A DNA stretch of 64,000 bases, from positions 58,141-122,140 of the forward strand of contig NZ_JAZDRH010000008.1 in NCBI RefSeq assembly GCF_047470865.1. Reading direction: 5' to 3'. Numbering within the stretch: the stretch's first letter is position 1; the number at the start of each line of letters is the position of its first letter. Under the pieces are notes generated by a model. The model did not search any database, was not told the origin of the DNA, and was given only the letters and a program-made list of their open reading frames with translations. Of this stretch, positions 1 through 8,817 are shown piece after piece. This DNA comes from JAZDRH01 sp047470865. GTDB lineage: Bacteria > Pseudomonadota > Gammaproteobacteria > Pseudomonadales > Pseudomonadaceae. The translations under genes were made by a program, and so were the position numbers.

Positions 1-288
1 AAAAATAGCCAAAATAAAAGACTCAAAAGTTCAGGAACTTTAGTACAAGCGACATTTACTGGAACTGAGTTTGGAAATGTAGCTGTCAATAATCGCAGTC
101 CCTATATTTTGTGCTGCCAGTGGAAAAGTCCAACATCCGACTTGATCTATATTTTCAAAAGTGACTATATTTGGTTTGACCCAAACCCTTATATCAAAGA
201 ATCGCAAACTATTGGGGTGTACATCGACCCAAGCGATCCTAAAAAACACTATATTGATTTAGGTTTTTTACCCAAGTTAGCCAGTTAA
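1..288 (+). CDS. 3' part of a hypothetical protein (DUF3592-like?)
   Basis: Frame 1 is open from the first base to a TAA at 286-288, so this is the last 95 codons of a gene whose start lies left of the window. The visible protein has a short basic stretch, then a beta-rich segment with NRSPYIL, WFDPNPYIKE, and a C-terminal TIGVYIDPSDPKKHYID. The pattern of a G.V..V core followed by an aromatic/NP/G...VYIDP.DP ending is reminiscent of DUF3592-type extracytoplasmic beta domains, but I cannot confirm this. No signal peptide or membrane segment is visible in the part shown. The gene is 33 bases upstream of the next plus-strand gene and could be co-transcribed. Function unknown. Confidence 0.6.
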   Translation, partial: KNSQNKRLKSSGTLVQATFTGTEFGNVAVNNRSPYILCCQWKSPTSDLIYIFKSDYIWFDPNPYIKESQTIGVYIDPSDPKKHYIDLGFLPKLAS

Positions 289-321
289 AAATATCCACTT
301 AATGCATAGAAGGATAGCGTT

Positions 322-753
322 ATGGCAGCCGAATACACTAATAGCCAGCATAGCTTTCACTATCAATTACTAGCAGCATGGCTGAAAAGCAGTAGAGTTC
401 TAAGCCTGCTATCCTTAGCATTATTACTTTGTGGTGCTGCACTAAGCGTGCATTATGAACAACTATTTGGCTTGCTTAGCCATATCATCATTGCATTATT
501 TGCTCAGTATTTTGGGCTACGCTTATACATGGACGGCTTAATTTTTCAATCACTGACACACACCAGTGCCTGCGATAAACTTGAACAGTTGGATGCCAGT
601 TTGCACTTCCTATTTGGCAAGCAAATAACGGCAACACGTACACTCTATGAACGTATTTGCGCTTGCCGTCGACTCTATATTTACTTTGCCTTAGCTCTGT
701 TGATTCAGCTGTTATCTATTGTGCGACAAGTTATCTATATCCTGTACTTTTAA
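322..753 (+). CDS. small membrane protein, unknown function
   Basis: A 143-residue protein with two hydrophobic segments near residues 27-65 and one at the C-terminus (about 120-143), separated by a helical soluble stretch containing several Cys and His residues. The ATG follows AAGGATAGCGTT, giving an AAGGA ribosome-binding site at suitable spacing. It follows the truncated gene 1..288 on the same strand, so the two may form an operon. Its stop codon overlaps the stop of the convergent permease gene by four bases. I do not recognise a family; it may encode a membrane component paired with the upstream product. Confidence 0.6.
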   Translation: MAAEYTNSQHSFHYQLLAAWLKSSRVLSLLSLALLLCGAALSVHYEQLFGLLSHIIIALFAQYFGLRLYMDGLIFQSLTHTSACDKLEQLDASLHFLFGKQITATRTLYERICACRRLYIYFALALLIQLLSIVRQVIYILYF

Positions 754-2027
754 AGCCCAGCATACTTAGGTAGCCACTTAAGCATAGCGAAAACCTGTGA
801 GAAAAACGCCAGCGCTGCAAACACCATCACAAAGCCCACCATAAAGTTGCCGCCATATACTCTATAGTTTGCTTTAGGATATTTTTTACGACTTGCAATA
901 ACCAGCAATGCAGGCACTAATGCTGCCCAAATAGCAGCAACAGCGCCCACATATCCCATGGCATTAACAAAGCCTGTAGGTGCCACAATAAAGGCAATAT
1001 AAGGCGGTAAGAACGTGATCAGTGCTGCTTTAAAACGTCCACCAGCCGTATTTGCAAACTTAAACATGTCTGCAATGTAGTCAAACAAACCTAAGGTAAC
1101 ACCTAAAAAGGAGCTTGAAATCGCCATGTAAGCGAAGGCATCTAATAATGTACTAACACCCTTTGTTGAAATGTAAGCCGATAATGCGCCAAGTAGCACT
1201 TTTACATCACCATCAGCAGCGATAACAGGGGCAAAGTTATTACGTGGTAAATTTCCTTGCACAGCAAACTGCCACAAAATATAAATAACCAGTGATAAAA
1301 ACGAACCTAGAAAAATACATTTAACGATCTTTGCTGTATTACGGTTGTAATAATTAACCAAGCTGGGCACATTGCCATGAAAACCAAATGAAGAAACACA
1401 AACAGGTAATGCTACCCAAATATACTGCCAATAACTCTGCCCTGAACTCGTGTGGCTATCCAATAATATCGGCAAAGATGCATGACTTAATAAACTGCCG
1501 GTAGATAAGAAAAAACTAATAATCATGCCACCAATAAGTACGGTAGAAATACGATCTACTGTTTTGGTAGACAGCCATACCAAAAAGCCCAGCACCAACA
1601 AAAAGACGCTAGAACCTAGGACTTCATATACCTTGGTAGGCGTGCCTGTCACAGATGATAGCAGTTTCTCCAGTCCAGCAGCCGTAGCATTACCGCCTAC
1701 AAAAATATAAGCATAGGTCAGCATGTAGAGAGTAAATGCAACAGCTAAGCCTGTAATAATGTTCCAATGCTTGCCTAGCAAATCATTGACAATGGTATGA
1801 AAACTGGCACCCGCTTCGTAATTTAAATTAGCCTCTAAAATCATCAAACCTGAAGTAAACATGCTGAACCACACATACAGCATTAAGACTAACGAGCCTA
1901 AAAACCAAACACCCGAGGTTGCAGTAGGATTAGCCAGCATACCCGCCCCAATAGCGGTGCCCGCAATAATCATTGCGCCGCCTAAAAGTGAAGGATGCTT
2001 GTGAGGTGCAGTCGCAGTGTTGGGCAT
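750..2027 (-). CDS. aromatic amino acid permease (HAAAP family, Mtr/TyrP-like)
   Basis: A 425-residue inner-membrane transporter that follows E. coli Mtr closely along its length. It has the N-terminal SLLGGAMIIAGTAIGAGM signature, then SGLMILEANLNY, WNIITGLAVAFTLYMLTYAY, FGFHGNVPSLVNYY, SSFLGVTLGLFDYIADMF and a C-terminal WAALVPALL.ASRK segment. About eleven transmembrane helices can be placed, the family's usual number. The family imports tryptophan, tyrosine or phenylalanine with protons; the substrate cannot be decided from sequence alone, although the resemblance is greatest to the tryptophan permease. The gene is transcribed alone and is convergent with 322..753. Confidence 0.88.
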   Translation of the reverse strand: MPNTATAPHKHPSLLGGAMIIAGTAIGAGMLANPTATSGVWFLGSLVLMLYVWFSMFTSGLMILEANLNYEAGASFHTIVNDLLGKHWNIITGLAVAFTLYMLTYAYIFVGGNATAAGLEKLLSSVTGTPTKVYEVLGSSVFLLVLGFLVWLSTKTVDRISTVLIGGMIISFFLSTGSLLSHASLPILLDSHTSSGQSYWQYIWVALPVCVSSFGFHGNVPSLVNYYNRNTAKIVKCIFLGSFLSLVIYILWQFAVQGNLPRNNFAPVIAADGDVKVLLGALSAYISTKGVSTLLDAFAYMAISSSFLGVTLGLFDYIADMFKFANTAGGRFKAALITFLPPYIAFIVAPTGFVNAMGYVGAVAAIWAALVPALLVIASRKKYPKANYRVYGGNFMVGFVMVFAALAFFSQVFAMLKWLPKYAGL

Positions 2028-2360
2028 AGGTAATTGTGCAGTAACGATAAAAGGCTAAGTGTACCTTGTATTGTTACTGCAATATAGATACAGATGTTTC
2101 TGCCTATCAAGCAGGTAATTTGTCTGTAAACATCTTTATTTTTAGTAGCATTTCCCCATTAATTTTATAACTCAAGAATTTATACTGAACTTCCTTAGTT
2201 TTTTACCTAATTCATATAGTTAGCGACTAATTTAAAAGAAATTTTCACAATAATTGACAAGATTTGTAGTTATATCTAATGTGCTTGCTGGCTTTATACA
2301 GCCTATCTTTTTATCCTATTTGTTGGCCAATATACTCTTATACGGCCCCCAGAAATTGTC
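2028..2360. other. intergenic region between divergent permease and azlC genes
   Basis: About 330 bases of A+T-rich DNA between two divergent transporter genes. It must hold both promoters. I see no open frame with coding character, no strong hairpin and no recognisable regulator box. No clear Shine-Dalgarno precedes the azlC ATG. Confidence 0.5.
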
Positions 2361-3059
2361 ATGAAAAATTCAGAGTCATCATCTAACAAACATGAATTTT
2401 GGCTAGGCGCTAGCCATTCTATTCCACTGTGTCTGGCTGTTTTACCTTGGGGTATTTTGGCTGGTTCTATGGCCGTTAGTAACGGTATTAGCGCATTACA
2501 CAGCATTGCCATGTCAGTATTTATTTTTGCCGGCGCAGCACAGTTAGTCACTATTAGTATGCTGGCCGCGGGTAGTGGCTTGCTCGCTATCTGTGTAACT
2601 GTATTTATTATTACTGCACAGCATTTACTGTATGCGCTTATTTTACGTGAAAATGTCAGCAAAATGCCTGCAAAACAGCGTCTTTCGGTGGGCTTTTTAT
2701 TAACGGATGAGCTTTTTGCTTTGGCTGTGGGTAAAAACAAACACAATTACCCATACTTAATAGGTGTAGGCTTAACCTTTTACGTGGCGTGGATTAGTTT
2801 TACTGTGCTTGGTGTTGTACTCGCCTCATCCATTCCTAATCTAGAAAACTATCACTTAGATTTTTCCATTGTGGCCACCTTTGTCGCCATCGTAGTACCT
2901 ATGATTAAACGCTTAAGCACACTTGTAGGGGTAGTTATTTCGCTGACATTATCTTTGATCTTAAATAGCCAAGGTGTTAGCGGCGCCATGGTAATTTCTG
3001 GCCTAATTGGCATGATTTGTGCCGTTACTGTGGCGCGTTTAAGAGGTGAAGTGGTATGA
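2361..3059 (+). CDS. azlC: AzlC-type branched-chain amino acid exporter, large subunit
   Basis: A 232-residue membrane protein with the AzlC layout: SIPLCLAVLPWGILAGSMA near the N-terminus, then FIFAGAAQLVTISMLAAG and ITAQHLLYALILRENV, followed by hydrophobic C-terminal helices. Members of this family pair with the small AzlD subunit to export branched-chain amino acids or related compounds such as azaleucine. The stop overlaps the ATG of the AzlD gene, typical of translational coupling. The ATG at 2361 gives the expected length, although no good ribosome-binding site precedes it. Substrate is inferred from the family only. Confidence 0.88.
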   Translation: MKNSESSSNKHEFWLGASHSIPLCLAVLPWGILAGSMAVSNGISALHSIAMSVFIFAGAAQLVTISMLAAGSGLLAICVTVFIITAQHLLYALILRENVSKMPAKQRLSVGFLLTDELFALAVGKNKHNYPYLIGVGLTFYVAWISFTVLGVVLASSIPNLENYHLDFSIVATFVAIVVPMIKRLSTLVGVVISLTLSLILNSQGVSGAMVISGLIGMICAVTVARLRGEVV

Positions 3060-3367
3060 CATGGCTCTTACTCTTTAGCTTAGCTGCCATTTTGTTTCTA
3101 AATAGATACTTATTATTAGAACCTAGATTACCTATTCGCTTACCTGTTATTGTACGACAAACGCTACATTACTCTGCGCCTTGCTTACTCACTGCTATTT
3201 GTGGCCCCATTATTTTAAACAAAGGTGGACTCAGCGACTTACCCAGCAACCCTTATCTTTATGCTGCTATTTTTAGTATTGCTTGTGCCCTCTTTATTAG
3301 AAATATGCTGCTGTCTGTATTGGTTAGTTTGGCTGGTTTTTATAGTTTGCTGTATTTTTTCTTTTAA
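3056..3367 (+). CDS. azlD: AzlD-type small subunit of branched-chain amino acid exporter
   Basis: A 103-residue, very hydrophobic protein with three to four membrane segments, of the size and topology of AzlD. It contains the family pattern of an Arg/Pro-rich loop (LEPRLPIRLPVIVRQ) followed by YSAPCLLTAICGP. It starts within the last codons of azlC (ATGA overlap), so the two are made together. The partner subunits act jointly in the inner membrane. Confidence 0.85.
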   Translation: MTWLLLFSLAAILFLNRYLLLEPRLPIRLPVIVRQTLHYSAPCLLTAICGPIILNKGGLSDLPSNPYLYAAIFSIACALFIRNMLLSVLVSLAGFYSLLYFFF

Positions 3368-3405
3368 TGGTAAGAACCATCAAAATTGCCCTTACCGTTA
3401 AACTG

Positions 3406-4053
3406 TTATTGCTGTTGCCACTGATTATTATACAGCAGCTCACTTAGCACTTTTTCACTAGCCCAACCTTCTTCAACAAGCATGGGCTTAGAATAAAATT
3501 TATCCACCGCGCCAAGGCATAAAATGGCTACAGGCTTGCTGCCTAGCGGCATCGCCAGTAGCTGTGCAAGTTGTTGTGGATCGAACAAAGAAACCCAACC
3601 CATACCTAGATTTTCCGCACGCGCTGCTAGCCACATATTTTGAATGGCACAAGCAACAGAGGCTAAATCCATCTCTGGCAAGGTGCGACGACCAAAAATA
3701 TAAGATTCACGTTTATCCGTTAATGCCACCACAATAAGTTCAGCGCACTCGGTAATGCCTTCTACTTTTAACCGCATAAACTCATCGTCACGCTCACCCA
3801 ATGCCTGCGCTGTTTGTAAGCGCTCCTGCTCAACAAGATTTTTTATCGCCTTGCGTAAACTTAAATCAGTAATCCGAATAAAACGCCACGGCTGCATTAA
3901 GCCTACACTAGGCGCATGATGCGCTGCTTGTAAAACGCGCGCTAACACTTCTGACTCAACGATACCGCCTGCAAAGTGGCGCATATCACGGCGTTGTTCA
4001 ATGACTTTATAGATCACCGCTCGTTCTTGGGCAGAAAATACATGGTTAGACAA
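3406..4053 (-). CDS. bluB: 5,6-dimethylbenzimidazole synthase (BluB), nitroreductase fold
   Basis: A 215-residue FMN-dependent nitroreductase-fold enzyme. BluB signatures are visible: RRDMRHF near residue 22, AAHHAPSVGLMQPWRF, FGRRTLPEMDLASVACAIQNMWLAARAE and GMGWVSLF. BluB breaks down reduced FMN with oxygen to make the lower ligand of vitamin B12. No other cobalamin gene lies in the window and no cobalamin riboswitch is visible in the short upstream spacer. A generic nitroreductase is the alternative, but the HHAPSVG..QPW and FGR.T motifs favour BluB. Confidence 0.82.
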   Translation of the reverse strand: MSNHVFSAQERAVIYKVIEQRRDMRHFAGGIVESEVLARVLQAAHHAPSVGLMQPWRFIRITDLSLRKAIKNLVEQERLQTAQALGERDDEFMRLKVEGITECAELIVVALTDKRESYIFGRRTLPEMDLASVACAIQNMWLAARAENLGMGWVSLFDPQQLAQLLAMPLGSKPVAILCLGAVDKFYSKPMLVEEGWASEKVLSELLYNNQWQQQ

Positions 4054-4083
4054 GTGTTTCTCCTAAAACCACCTTGAAGCTAC

Positions 4084-4524
4084 TTAAAGTGCCTCTGTAA
4101 TAGCGACCACAATAATACTTAATGTAATCATAAACAATAAAATAGAGGCACTCATTTGTTTTATAACATCTGTTTTATCCATTGAGCTGCGTTGCTTAAA
4201 TTTCTTTTCCAACCTCGTAATATCAAATACAGCAACAGCTAAAATCACAAAGTATTTGGAAAAAATAGAGACAGCCGATCCTAAGCTAGTTAATACCTGA
4301 AACGAAGCAAAAACGTACATAACAAGCAGCAACAAAATAAAATGTAAAATAACACCCAACATCACCCCTAACATAATTTCAGGTTCTGTTTTCTTCCATT
4401 TTAGATAGAGAAAAAGAAAAACAGGCCCCATTAACGGAATAAGTAACAAAATACTTATGAGTAATAAAATCCCTGCAACTGTTGCTAGTGCAATCATTAT
4501 GATGTCTGTTGCTTTTGTATCCAT
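4084..4524 (-). CDS. small multi-pass membrane protein, unknown
   Basis: A 146-residue protein with about four hydrophobic helices (roughly residues 8-36, 52-75, 82-102, 122-145) and a short basic loop (RLEKKFKQR) between the third and fourth. It lies 30 bases upstream of bluB on the same strand, so the two may share a transcript, although nothing ties it to B12 metabolism. No family recognised. Confidence 0.55.
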   Translation of the reverse strand: MDTKATDIIMIALATVAGILLLISILLLIPLMGPVFLFLYLKWKKTEPEIMLGVMLGVILHFILLLLVMYVFASFQVLTSLGSAVSIFSKYFVILAVAVFDITRLEKKFKQRSSMDKTDVIKQMSASILLFMITLSIIVVAITEAL

Positions 4525-4926
4525 TACAACGCCTTACTCAGTCCTTTTATAACTATCAACAAAAAGCCACTGCTAAAGTTGATGGTTAATTATTGGTAGC
4601 ATTTAAAATGCAAAACCAATTTTAATATTTAATTTAAAAGTATTTATACAATAAATTAGCTATACAATTTTTAATAATATAAATAAATCTGCCCAGTATT
4701 TTTCATTAAACAACTAAAGTATTTACTTTAACCGGACATAGACAACAGACTACTAAAGCAAGATCCCCACTGTCTGTATCAGTATTTTATAAGATTTCTT
4801 ACCCTTTTATCCCTCGCTTAAGCCAACTTTCTATAACTCGCAAAACAAATTAGATTTTTAAAAAGCTAATTTTAAGTAAAAAAAAGCCCTACAAAGTAGG
4901 GCTATAAAAGTTTCAGGGGGATATAG
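4525..4926. other. A+T-rich intergenic region
   Basis: About 400 bases with no credible coding frame, visibly richer in A+T than the flanking genes. It holds the presumed promoter of 4084..4524 on its left side and a terminator hairpin for hglS on its right side (4885-4903). I see nothing else in it. Confidence 0.5.
4885..4903 (-). terminator. intrinsic terminator downstream of hglS
   Basis: An 8-bp stem AGCCCTAC/GTAGGGCT with a 3-base loop, followed on the minus strand by a run of eight T. It lies 24 bases past the hglS stop codon. Confidence 0.88.
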
Positions 4927-6321
4927 TTATAATGTTACTTTTAGCGCACTTAGCGCTTGCTCAAGCGAGCGTTGCTGCGTTTGTGCATACAGCGCTAGTT
5001 CATTGAGTACCTTAGCTCCAAGTGCTTGCTCAAATTTTTCTTGGCTAGACATCTCTACATAGTTTGTTTGCGCACCTTCGCCTAAGTTCGACTGGAAAAT
5101 GCCAGCCGCACTCACAGGTAAAAAGTCCTCATAAACCAGTGGTTCATACTCTAAGTAACCCGCTTCGATCAGCGCTTCAACCGAGGTTAGCTGAGCTGCC
5201 TGTGCTGTTTCAGCTAAGCCTTTTTCGCTCGCAAAATAACGGAAGAAACCAAGTTCTTGCTGACGAATAGCTGGGTACGTATCAGGGAATGCTTGGAAGT
5301 GCTGCTGCATAAGCTCAACGTAACGCTCGGCATTGCTTTCATCAGGGAACGCGCCAAGCTCTTTACGTGCCGCATTCAGCAGTTGGTCATACAGCGCGCG
5401 ACCTTTTGGCGTTAACGCCATGCCACGCTGTTCAATTTCACCAAAGCGTGCTGTGTGGCTGCCCGAAGCAGTACCTTGCTCGCCTATATAGGCTACTTTT
5501 TCTTGTAGTGCTTTAAAGCTGGTTTGACGCAGCAAAATAGCGCAATTACGGCGCGGTGGGCCTTCAATTACGGCTTTTGGCGGAATGTTACGCGCACTCA
5601 TACCTAGCTGCACATCATCAATATCTAATGTGCGTGGCGTTAAGTGGTTAATGTGCGGGCCTTTAAATGCCACAATATCAGCAATTAAGCGATGCGTATC
5701 ATGCAGCTCTTGGTACTGCTGTGCCGTTACTGTTGCCTCTGTGTGCCAACGGAAAGTTTCTAACGCTTGTTGTACGAACTCATCAGCATCAGTCTCGTTT
5801 AACCCACCTTGTGCCTCAAATTGCTCAATAAGAGCAATGGCTTTATCTGTAAAAATATTGCGTTTGGCTAGCACTTCTTCTGCCATTTGGCGAAGCTGCG
5901 CATTATCAATCAAGTCTAAACGCAGTAATGATGTAAAGACGCGAAATGGGCTTACTTGCAGTGATTTTTCATGAACTGCACGAAAAGCTGTTGAATGAAC
6001 AGGTACGCCCGCAGGTGTTAAATCATAGTAACCCACTGCCTGCATGCCCATTACTGCAAATAAACGGCGCATAGTAGTCAGTTCTTCAACCTTACCTAAA
6101 CGAATAGCGCCATGGCGTTCTTCATTTAAGCGCTCCATTTCGCCTGTTCTTTCTAGGCGCTGAGCTACGTCTGGCTGAGTATCAAGTACATGCTTATTCA
6201 CATCCTGTACTAGTTCAACAAGCGAGCCATATAAAGGCACTTCAGTCTGATACATGTCAGACATGGCTTGCGCAAACTTAGCACGAATTAAATCTGGGCT
6301 GATAAAGGCTTGCTGGTTCAT
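4927..6321 (-). CDS. hglS: 2-oxoadipate dioxygenase/decarboxylase HglS (DUF1338, YdcJ)
   Basis: A 464-residue non-haem Fe(II) enzyme that converts 2-oxoadipate plus O2 to D-2-hydroxyglutarate in lysine catabolism (established for the Pseudomonas putida enzyme). It matches that protein along its whole length, with HSTAFRAVHE.SL.VSPFRVFTSLLRL, FKGPHINHLTPRTLDID, EGPPRR, HTARFGEIEQRG, LTPKGR.LYD and LVYEDFLPVSAAGIFQSNLG. I place the start at 6321 (MNQQAFIS) because a GGGAA lies just upstream and the family begins there; an upstream ATG in frame would add seven residues. It is divergent from the aminotransferase gene that probably makes its substrate. Confidence 0.93.
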   Translation of the reverse strand: MNQQAFISPDLIRAKFAQAMSDMYQTEVPLYGSLVELVQDVNKHVLDTQPDVAQRLERTGEMERLNEERHGAIRLGKVEELTTMRRLFAVMGMQAVGYYDLTPAGVPVHSTAFRAVHEKSLQVSPFRVFTSLLRLDLIDNAQLRQMAEEVLAKRNIFTDKAIALIEQFEAQGGLNETDADEFVQQALETFRWHTEATVTAQQYQELHDTHRLIADIVAFKGPHINHLTPRTLDIDDVQLGMSARNIPPKAVIEGPPRRNCAILLRQTSFKALQEKVAYIGEQGTASGSHTARFGEIEQRGMALTPKGRALYDQLLNAARKELGAFPDESNAERYVELMQQHFQAFPDTYPAIRQQELGFFRYFASEKGLAETAQAAQLTSVEALIEAGYLEYEPLVYEDFLPVSAAGIFQSNLGEGAQTNYVEMSSQEKFEQALGAKVLNELALYAQTQQRSLEQALSALKVTL

Positions 6322-6641
6322 AAAGATTCCCACCATCAACAACTATTCGTTATTAGTAGTTGGCACATAAAGTGCCTTTTGGCGCCATGATGCGCACTCA
6401 TGCAGGAACACACAAACGAAGTTTTTTGGCTACTTCATTCAAAAAAGGAATAGATAGCTAAAACCTAAGCCAGATAGCCAGCTTGTAATATAAGTATATA
6501 TTTTCCAGTGTAAACAGCTAATCCTAAGGTCTAATGCGAATTTTAGGAATGACTCAAGCACTTAATTTCGCTTGTACCCTACTGCACTTCTTAGTTTCAT
6601 AGCCAACATTCAAATATAACATCAAGAACTAAGGACGCTTT
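6322..6641. promoter_or_regulatory. divergent promoter region between hglS and the aminotransferase gene
   Basis: About 320 non-coding bases between two divergent genes of the same presumed pathway. This is a likely site for control by the nearby LysR regulator, but I cannot single out a confident T-N11-A box. No terminator or riboswitch-like structure is evident. Confidence 0.4.
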
Positions 6642-7886
6642 ATGACACAGCCTTCCATCAGTTCAGCTATTGGCATTGTGCACCCTATTACAGTTGACCA
6701 CGGTAAAAACGCACAAGTGTGGGATACCGAAGGTAAGCGCTATATCGACTTTATTGGCGGTATTGGCGTGTTAAACCTTGGTCATTGCAACCCAAAGGTA
6801 GTTGAAGCCATTATTGAGCAAAGCCAAAAAATGACGCATTCAGCGTTTAATGCTTTGCCTCACGCACCTTATAAAAAATTAATGAATAAACTGGCTGAGT
6901 TTATTCCTGTGAGTTATCCGATTAGTGGCATGCTAACTAATAGCGGTGCAGAAGCAGCGGAAAACGCACTAAAAATCGTACGTGGAGCTACTGGTCGTAA
7001 TGTCGTTGTGGCATTTGATGGTGGTTTTCATGGACGTACCTTAGCCACACTAAACCTAAACGGTAAGGTTGCGCCCTACAAACAAAAACTAGGCGTATTA
7101 CCAGGTCCAGTTTACCACGTACCTTATCCAAGCATCGACAATGGCATTACGTTCGAGCAAGCCATGCAGGCGATTGAGCGGTTGTTCAGTGTTGAAGTGG
7201 ATATTAACGAGGTAGGCTGCTTCATCTTTGAACCTATTCAAGGTGAAGGTGGCTTTACACCAATGCTGCCCGAATTTGCCCAAGCCTTGCGTGCTTATTG
7301 TGATCAACATGGCATTTTAATTATTTGCGATGAGATCCAATCTGGCTTTGGTCGTACTGGTACTCGCTTCGCCTTTACTCATTTAGGTATTGAACCTGAC
7401 TTGCTGTTAATGGCAAAGAGTATGGGCGGTGGTATGCCAATTGGTGCGGTGATGGGTCGAAAAGAGCTAGTAGATGCACTACCCAAAGGCGGCCTAGGTG
7501 GTACCTACTCAGGCAATCCTGTGGCCTGTGCTGCTGCTCTAGCTTCGATCGAACAAATGAGCGATGAAAACCTAGCTACTTGGGGTCAACAACAAGAAGC
7601 TATCATCATTGAATACTATGAAAAATGGAAAGCCATGCAACTACCTTATGTAGGGCGCCTAACAGGTGTTGGTTGCATGCGCGGTATTGAGTTAACCACC
7701 CCAGAAGGCAAGCCTGCTTCTGCTCAACTAGGGCAACTCCTAGAAAAAGCACGCGAGCGCGGCTTACTGCTAATGCCAAGTGGTAAATACCGCCATATTA
7801 TTCGCCTGTTAGCACCACTGACCATAGAGCCAGAGCTAATGCGTGAAGGTATGGAGATTTTCCAAACTTGCCTTGCCGAGCTTTAA
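6642..7886 (+). CDS. class III aminotransferase, probable L-2-aminoadipate aminotransferase (GabT-like)
   Basis: A 414-residue PLP enzyme of the GabT/ornithine aminotransferase group. Visible are GVLNLGH, TNSGAEAAENALKIVR, FDGGFHGRT, FEPIQGEGGF, CDEIQSGFGRTG, the PLP lysine in LLMAKSMGGGMPIGAV, and GGTYSGNPVACAAALA. It starts with ATG after CTAAGGACGC (AAGGA ribosome-binding site). It resembles the P. putida enzyme PP_4108, which acts on 2-aminoadipate to give 2-oxoadipate, the substrate of HglS. The divergent neighbour being hglS makes that assignment more likely than 4-aminobutyrate or 5-aminovalerate transamination, but the substrate remains inferred. Confidence 0.82.
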   Translation: MTQPSISSAIGIVHPITVDHGKNAQVWDTEGKRYIDFIGGIGVLNLGHCNPKVVEAIIEQSQKMTHSAFNALPHAPYKKLMNKLAEFIPVSYPISGMLTNSGAEAAENALKIVRGATGRNVVVAFDGGFHGRTLATLNLNGKVAPYKQKLGVLPGPVYHVPYPSIDNGITFEQAMQAIERLFSVEVDINEVGCFIFEPIQGEGGFTPMLPEFAQALRAYCDQHGILIICDEIQSGFGRTGTRFAFTHLGIEPDLLLMAKSMGGGMPIGAVMGRKELVDALPKGGLGGTYSGNPVACAAALASIEQMSDENLATWGQQQEAIIIEYYEKWKAMQLPYVGRLTGVGCMRGIELTTPEGKPASAQLGQLLEKARERGLLLMPSGKYRHIIRLLAPLTIEPELMREGMEIFQTCLAEL

Positions 7887-7920
7887 ATTAACCATTAAAA
7901 GCTCCAGTGGCAGATACGCC

Positions 7921-8817
7921 TTACCGGCTTTCTGCCACTTTCTGCTGTATCCAGTCCACAAAAAGTGCGATTTTTGGCACTTTCGCTGTATTTTCTAAGA
8001 ACGCAATGTAATGCGCACCATGGCTAGGCAATGCAAACTGCCATGGAATGACTAGCTTGCCTTCCTGTAGCTCGTCCATCACCATAAATTTTGGAATAAG
8101 TGCAATACCGCAGCCTGCTTGCGCGGCACGAATGCACATATAGAAGGTATCAAAGCGCGGCCCATGATAGCTATTTAAGCTATGCAGCCCTTGAGCTAAA
8201 AACCATTCATGCCAAGATTCAGGGCGAGAAGTACATTGCAACAACTCAAGTTTAGTTAAATCTTGGGCGCTATGAATTAGTTTTCCTTGCAGAATTTCTG
8301 GAGCACAGACAGGCACAATTTCTTCTTCAAACAATTTAAGACACGTCGAGCCAGGCCAAATACCCTTGCCAAAATAGAACGCCACATCGGCTTTAGCATG
8401 CAAAATTTCTAGAGGTTCAAGCTGATTGTGGATATCTAAATGAATATTAGGATGTGCTTCGCCAAAACCTTTTAAATTTGGAATTAACCAACGTGCGCCA
8501 AAGGTAGGTGGGACAGCCACACGTAAGACTTCTGTAGCACCGCCATAAGAAAGAATATAGCGACTCGACATATCCATTTGGTTGAGGATTTTATTTACTT
8601 CTGTCAGATATAAAGCACCTGCTGGTGTTAGCTGTAACCGCCGCCGAATACGCTCAAAAAGCTGATTACGCAGCATATCTTCTAATTGTGCAACCTGTTT
8701 ACTTACCGCGCTTTGGGTTAGATGCAGTTCTTCTGCCGCACGTGTAAAGCTCAAATGACGAGCCGCTGCCTCAAAGCACTCAAGCGATTTTATAGAAGGT
8801 ATTAAGCGTTTATTCAT
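7921..8817 (-). CDS. LysR-family regulator (GcvA-like)
   Basis: A 298-residue regulator with an N-terminal winged helix-turn-helix (LECFEAAARHLSFTRAAEELHLTQSAVSKQVAQLE) and a periplasmic-binding-like effector domain. The A.HLSFT.AA..L..TQ.AVS.Q pattern puts it in the GcvA branch of LysR. It is convergent with the aminotransferase gene, and a LysR gene also adjoins hglS in P. putida as I recall. It is therefore likely to control this lysine/aminoadipate cluster; the inducer is unknown. Confidence 0.85.
   Translation of the reverse strand: MNKRLIPSIKSLECFEAAARHLSFTRAAEELHLTQSAVSKQVAQLEDMLRNQLFERIRRRLQLTPAGALYLTEVNKILNQMDMSSRYILSYGGATEVLRVAVPPTFGARWLIPNLKGFGEAHPNIHLDIHNQLEPLEILHAKADVAFYFGKGIWPGSTCLKLFEEEIVPVCAPEILQGKLIHSAQDLTKLELLQCTSRPESWHEWFLAQGLHSLNSYHGPRFDTFYMCIRAAQAGCGIALIPKFMVMDELQEGKLVIPWQFALPSHGAHYIAFLENTAKVPKIALFVDWIQQKVAESR

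Noticed and set aside
2303..2746. 147-codon minus-strand frame opposite azlC
   Set aside because: The plus strand encodes a clear AzlC; the antisense product has no recognisable features.
5585..5974. 129-codon plus-strand frame within hglS
   Set aside because: It lies opposite a full-length conserved enzyme; a shadow frame.
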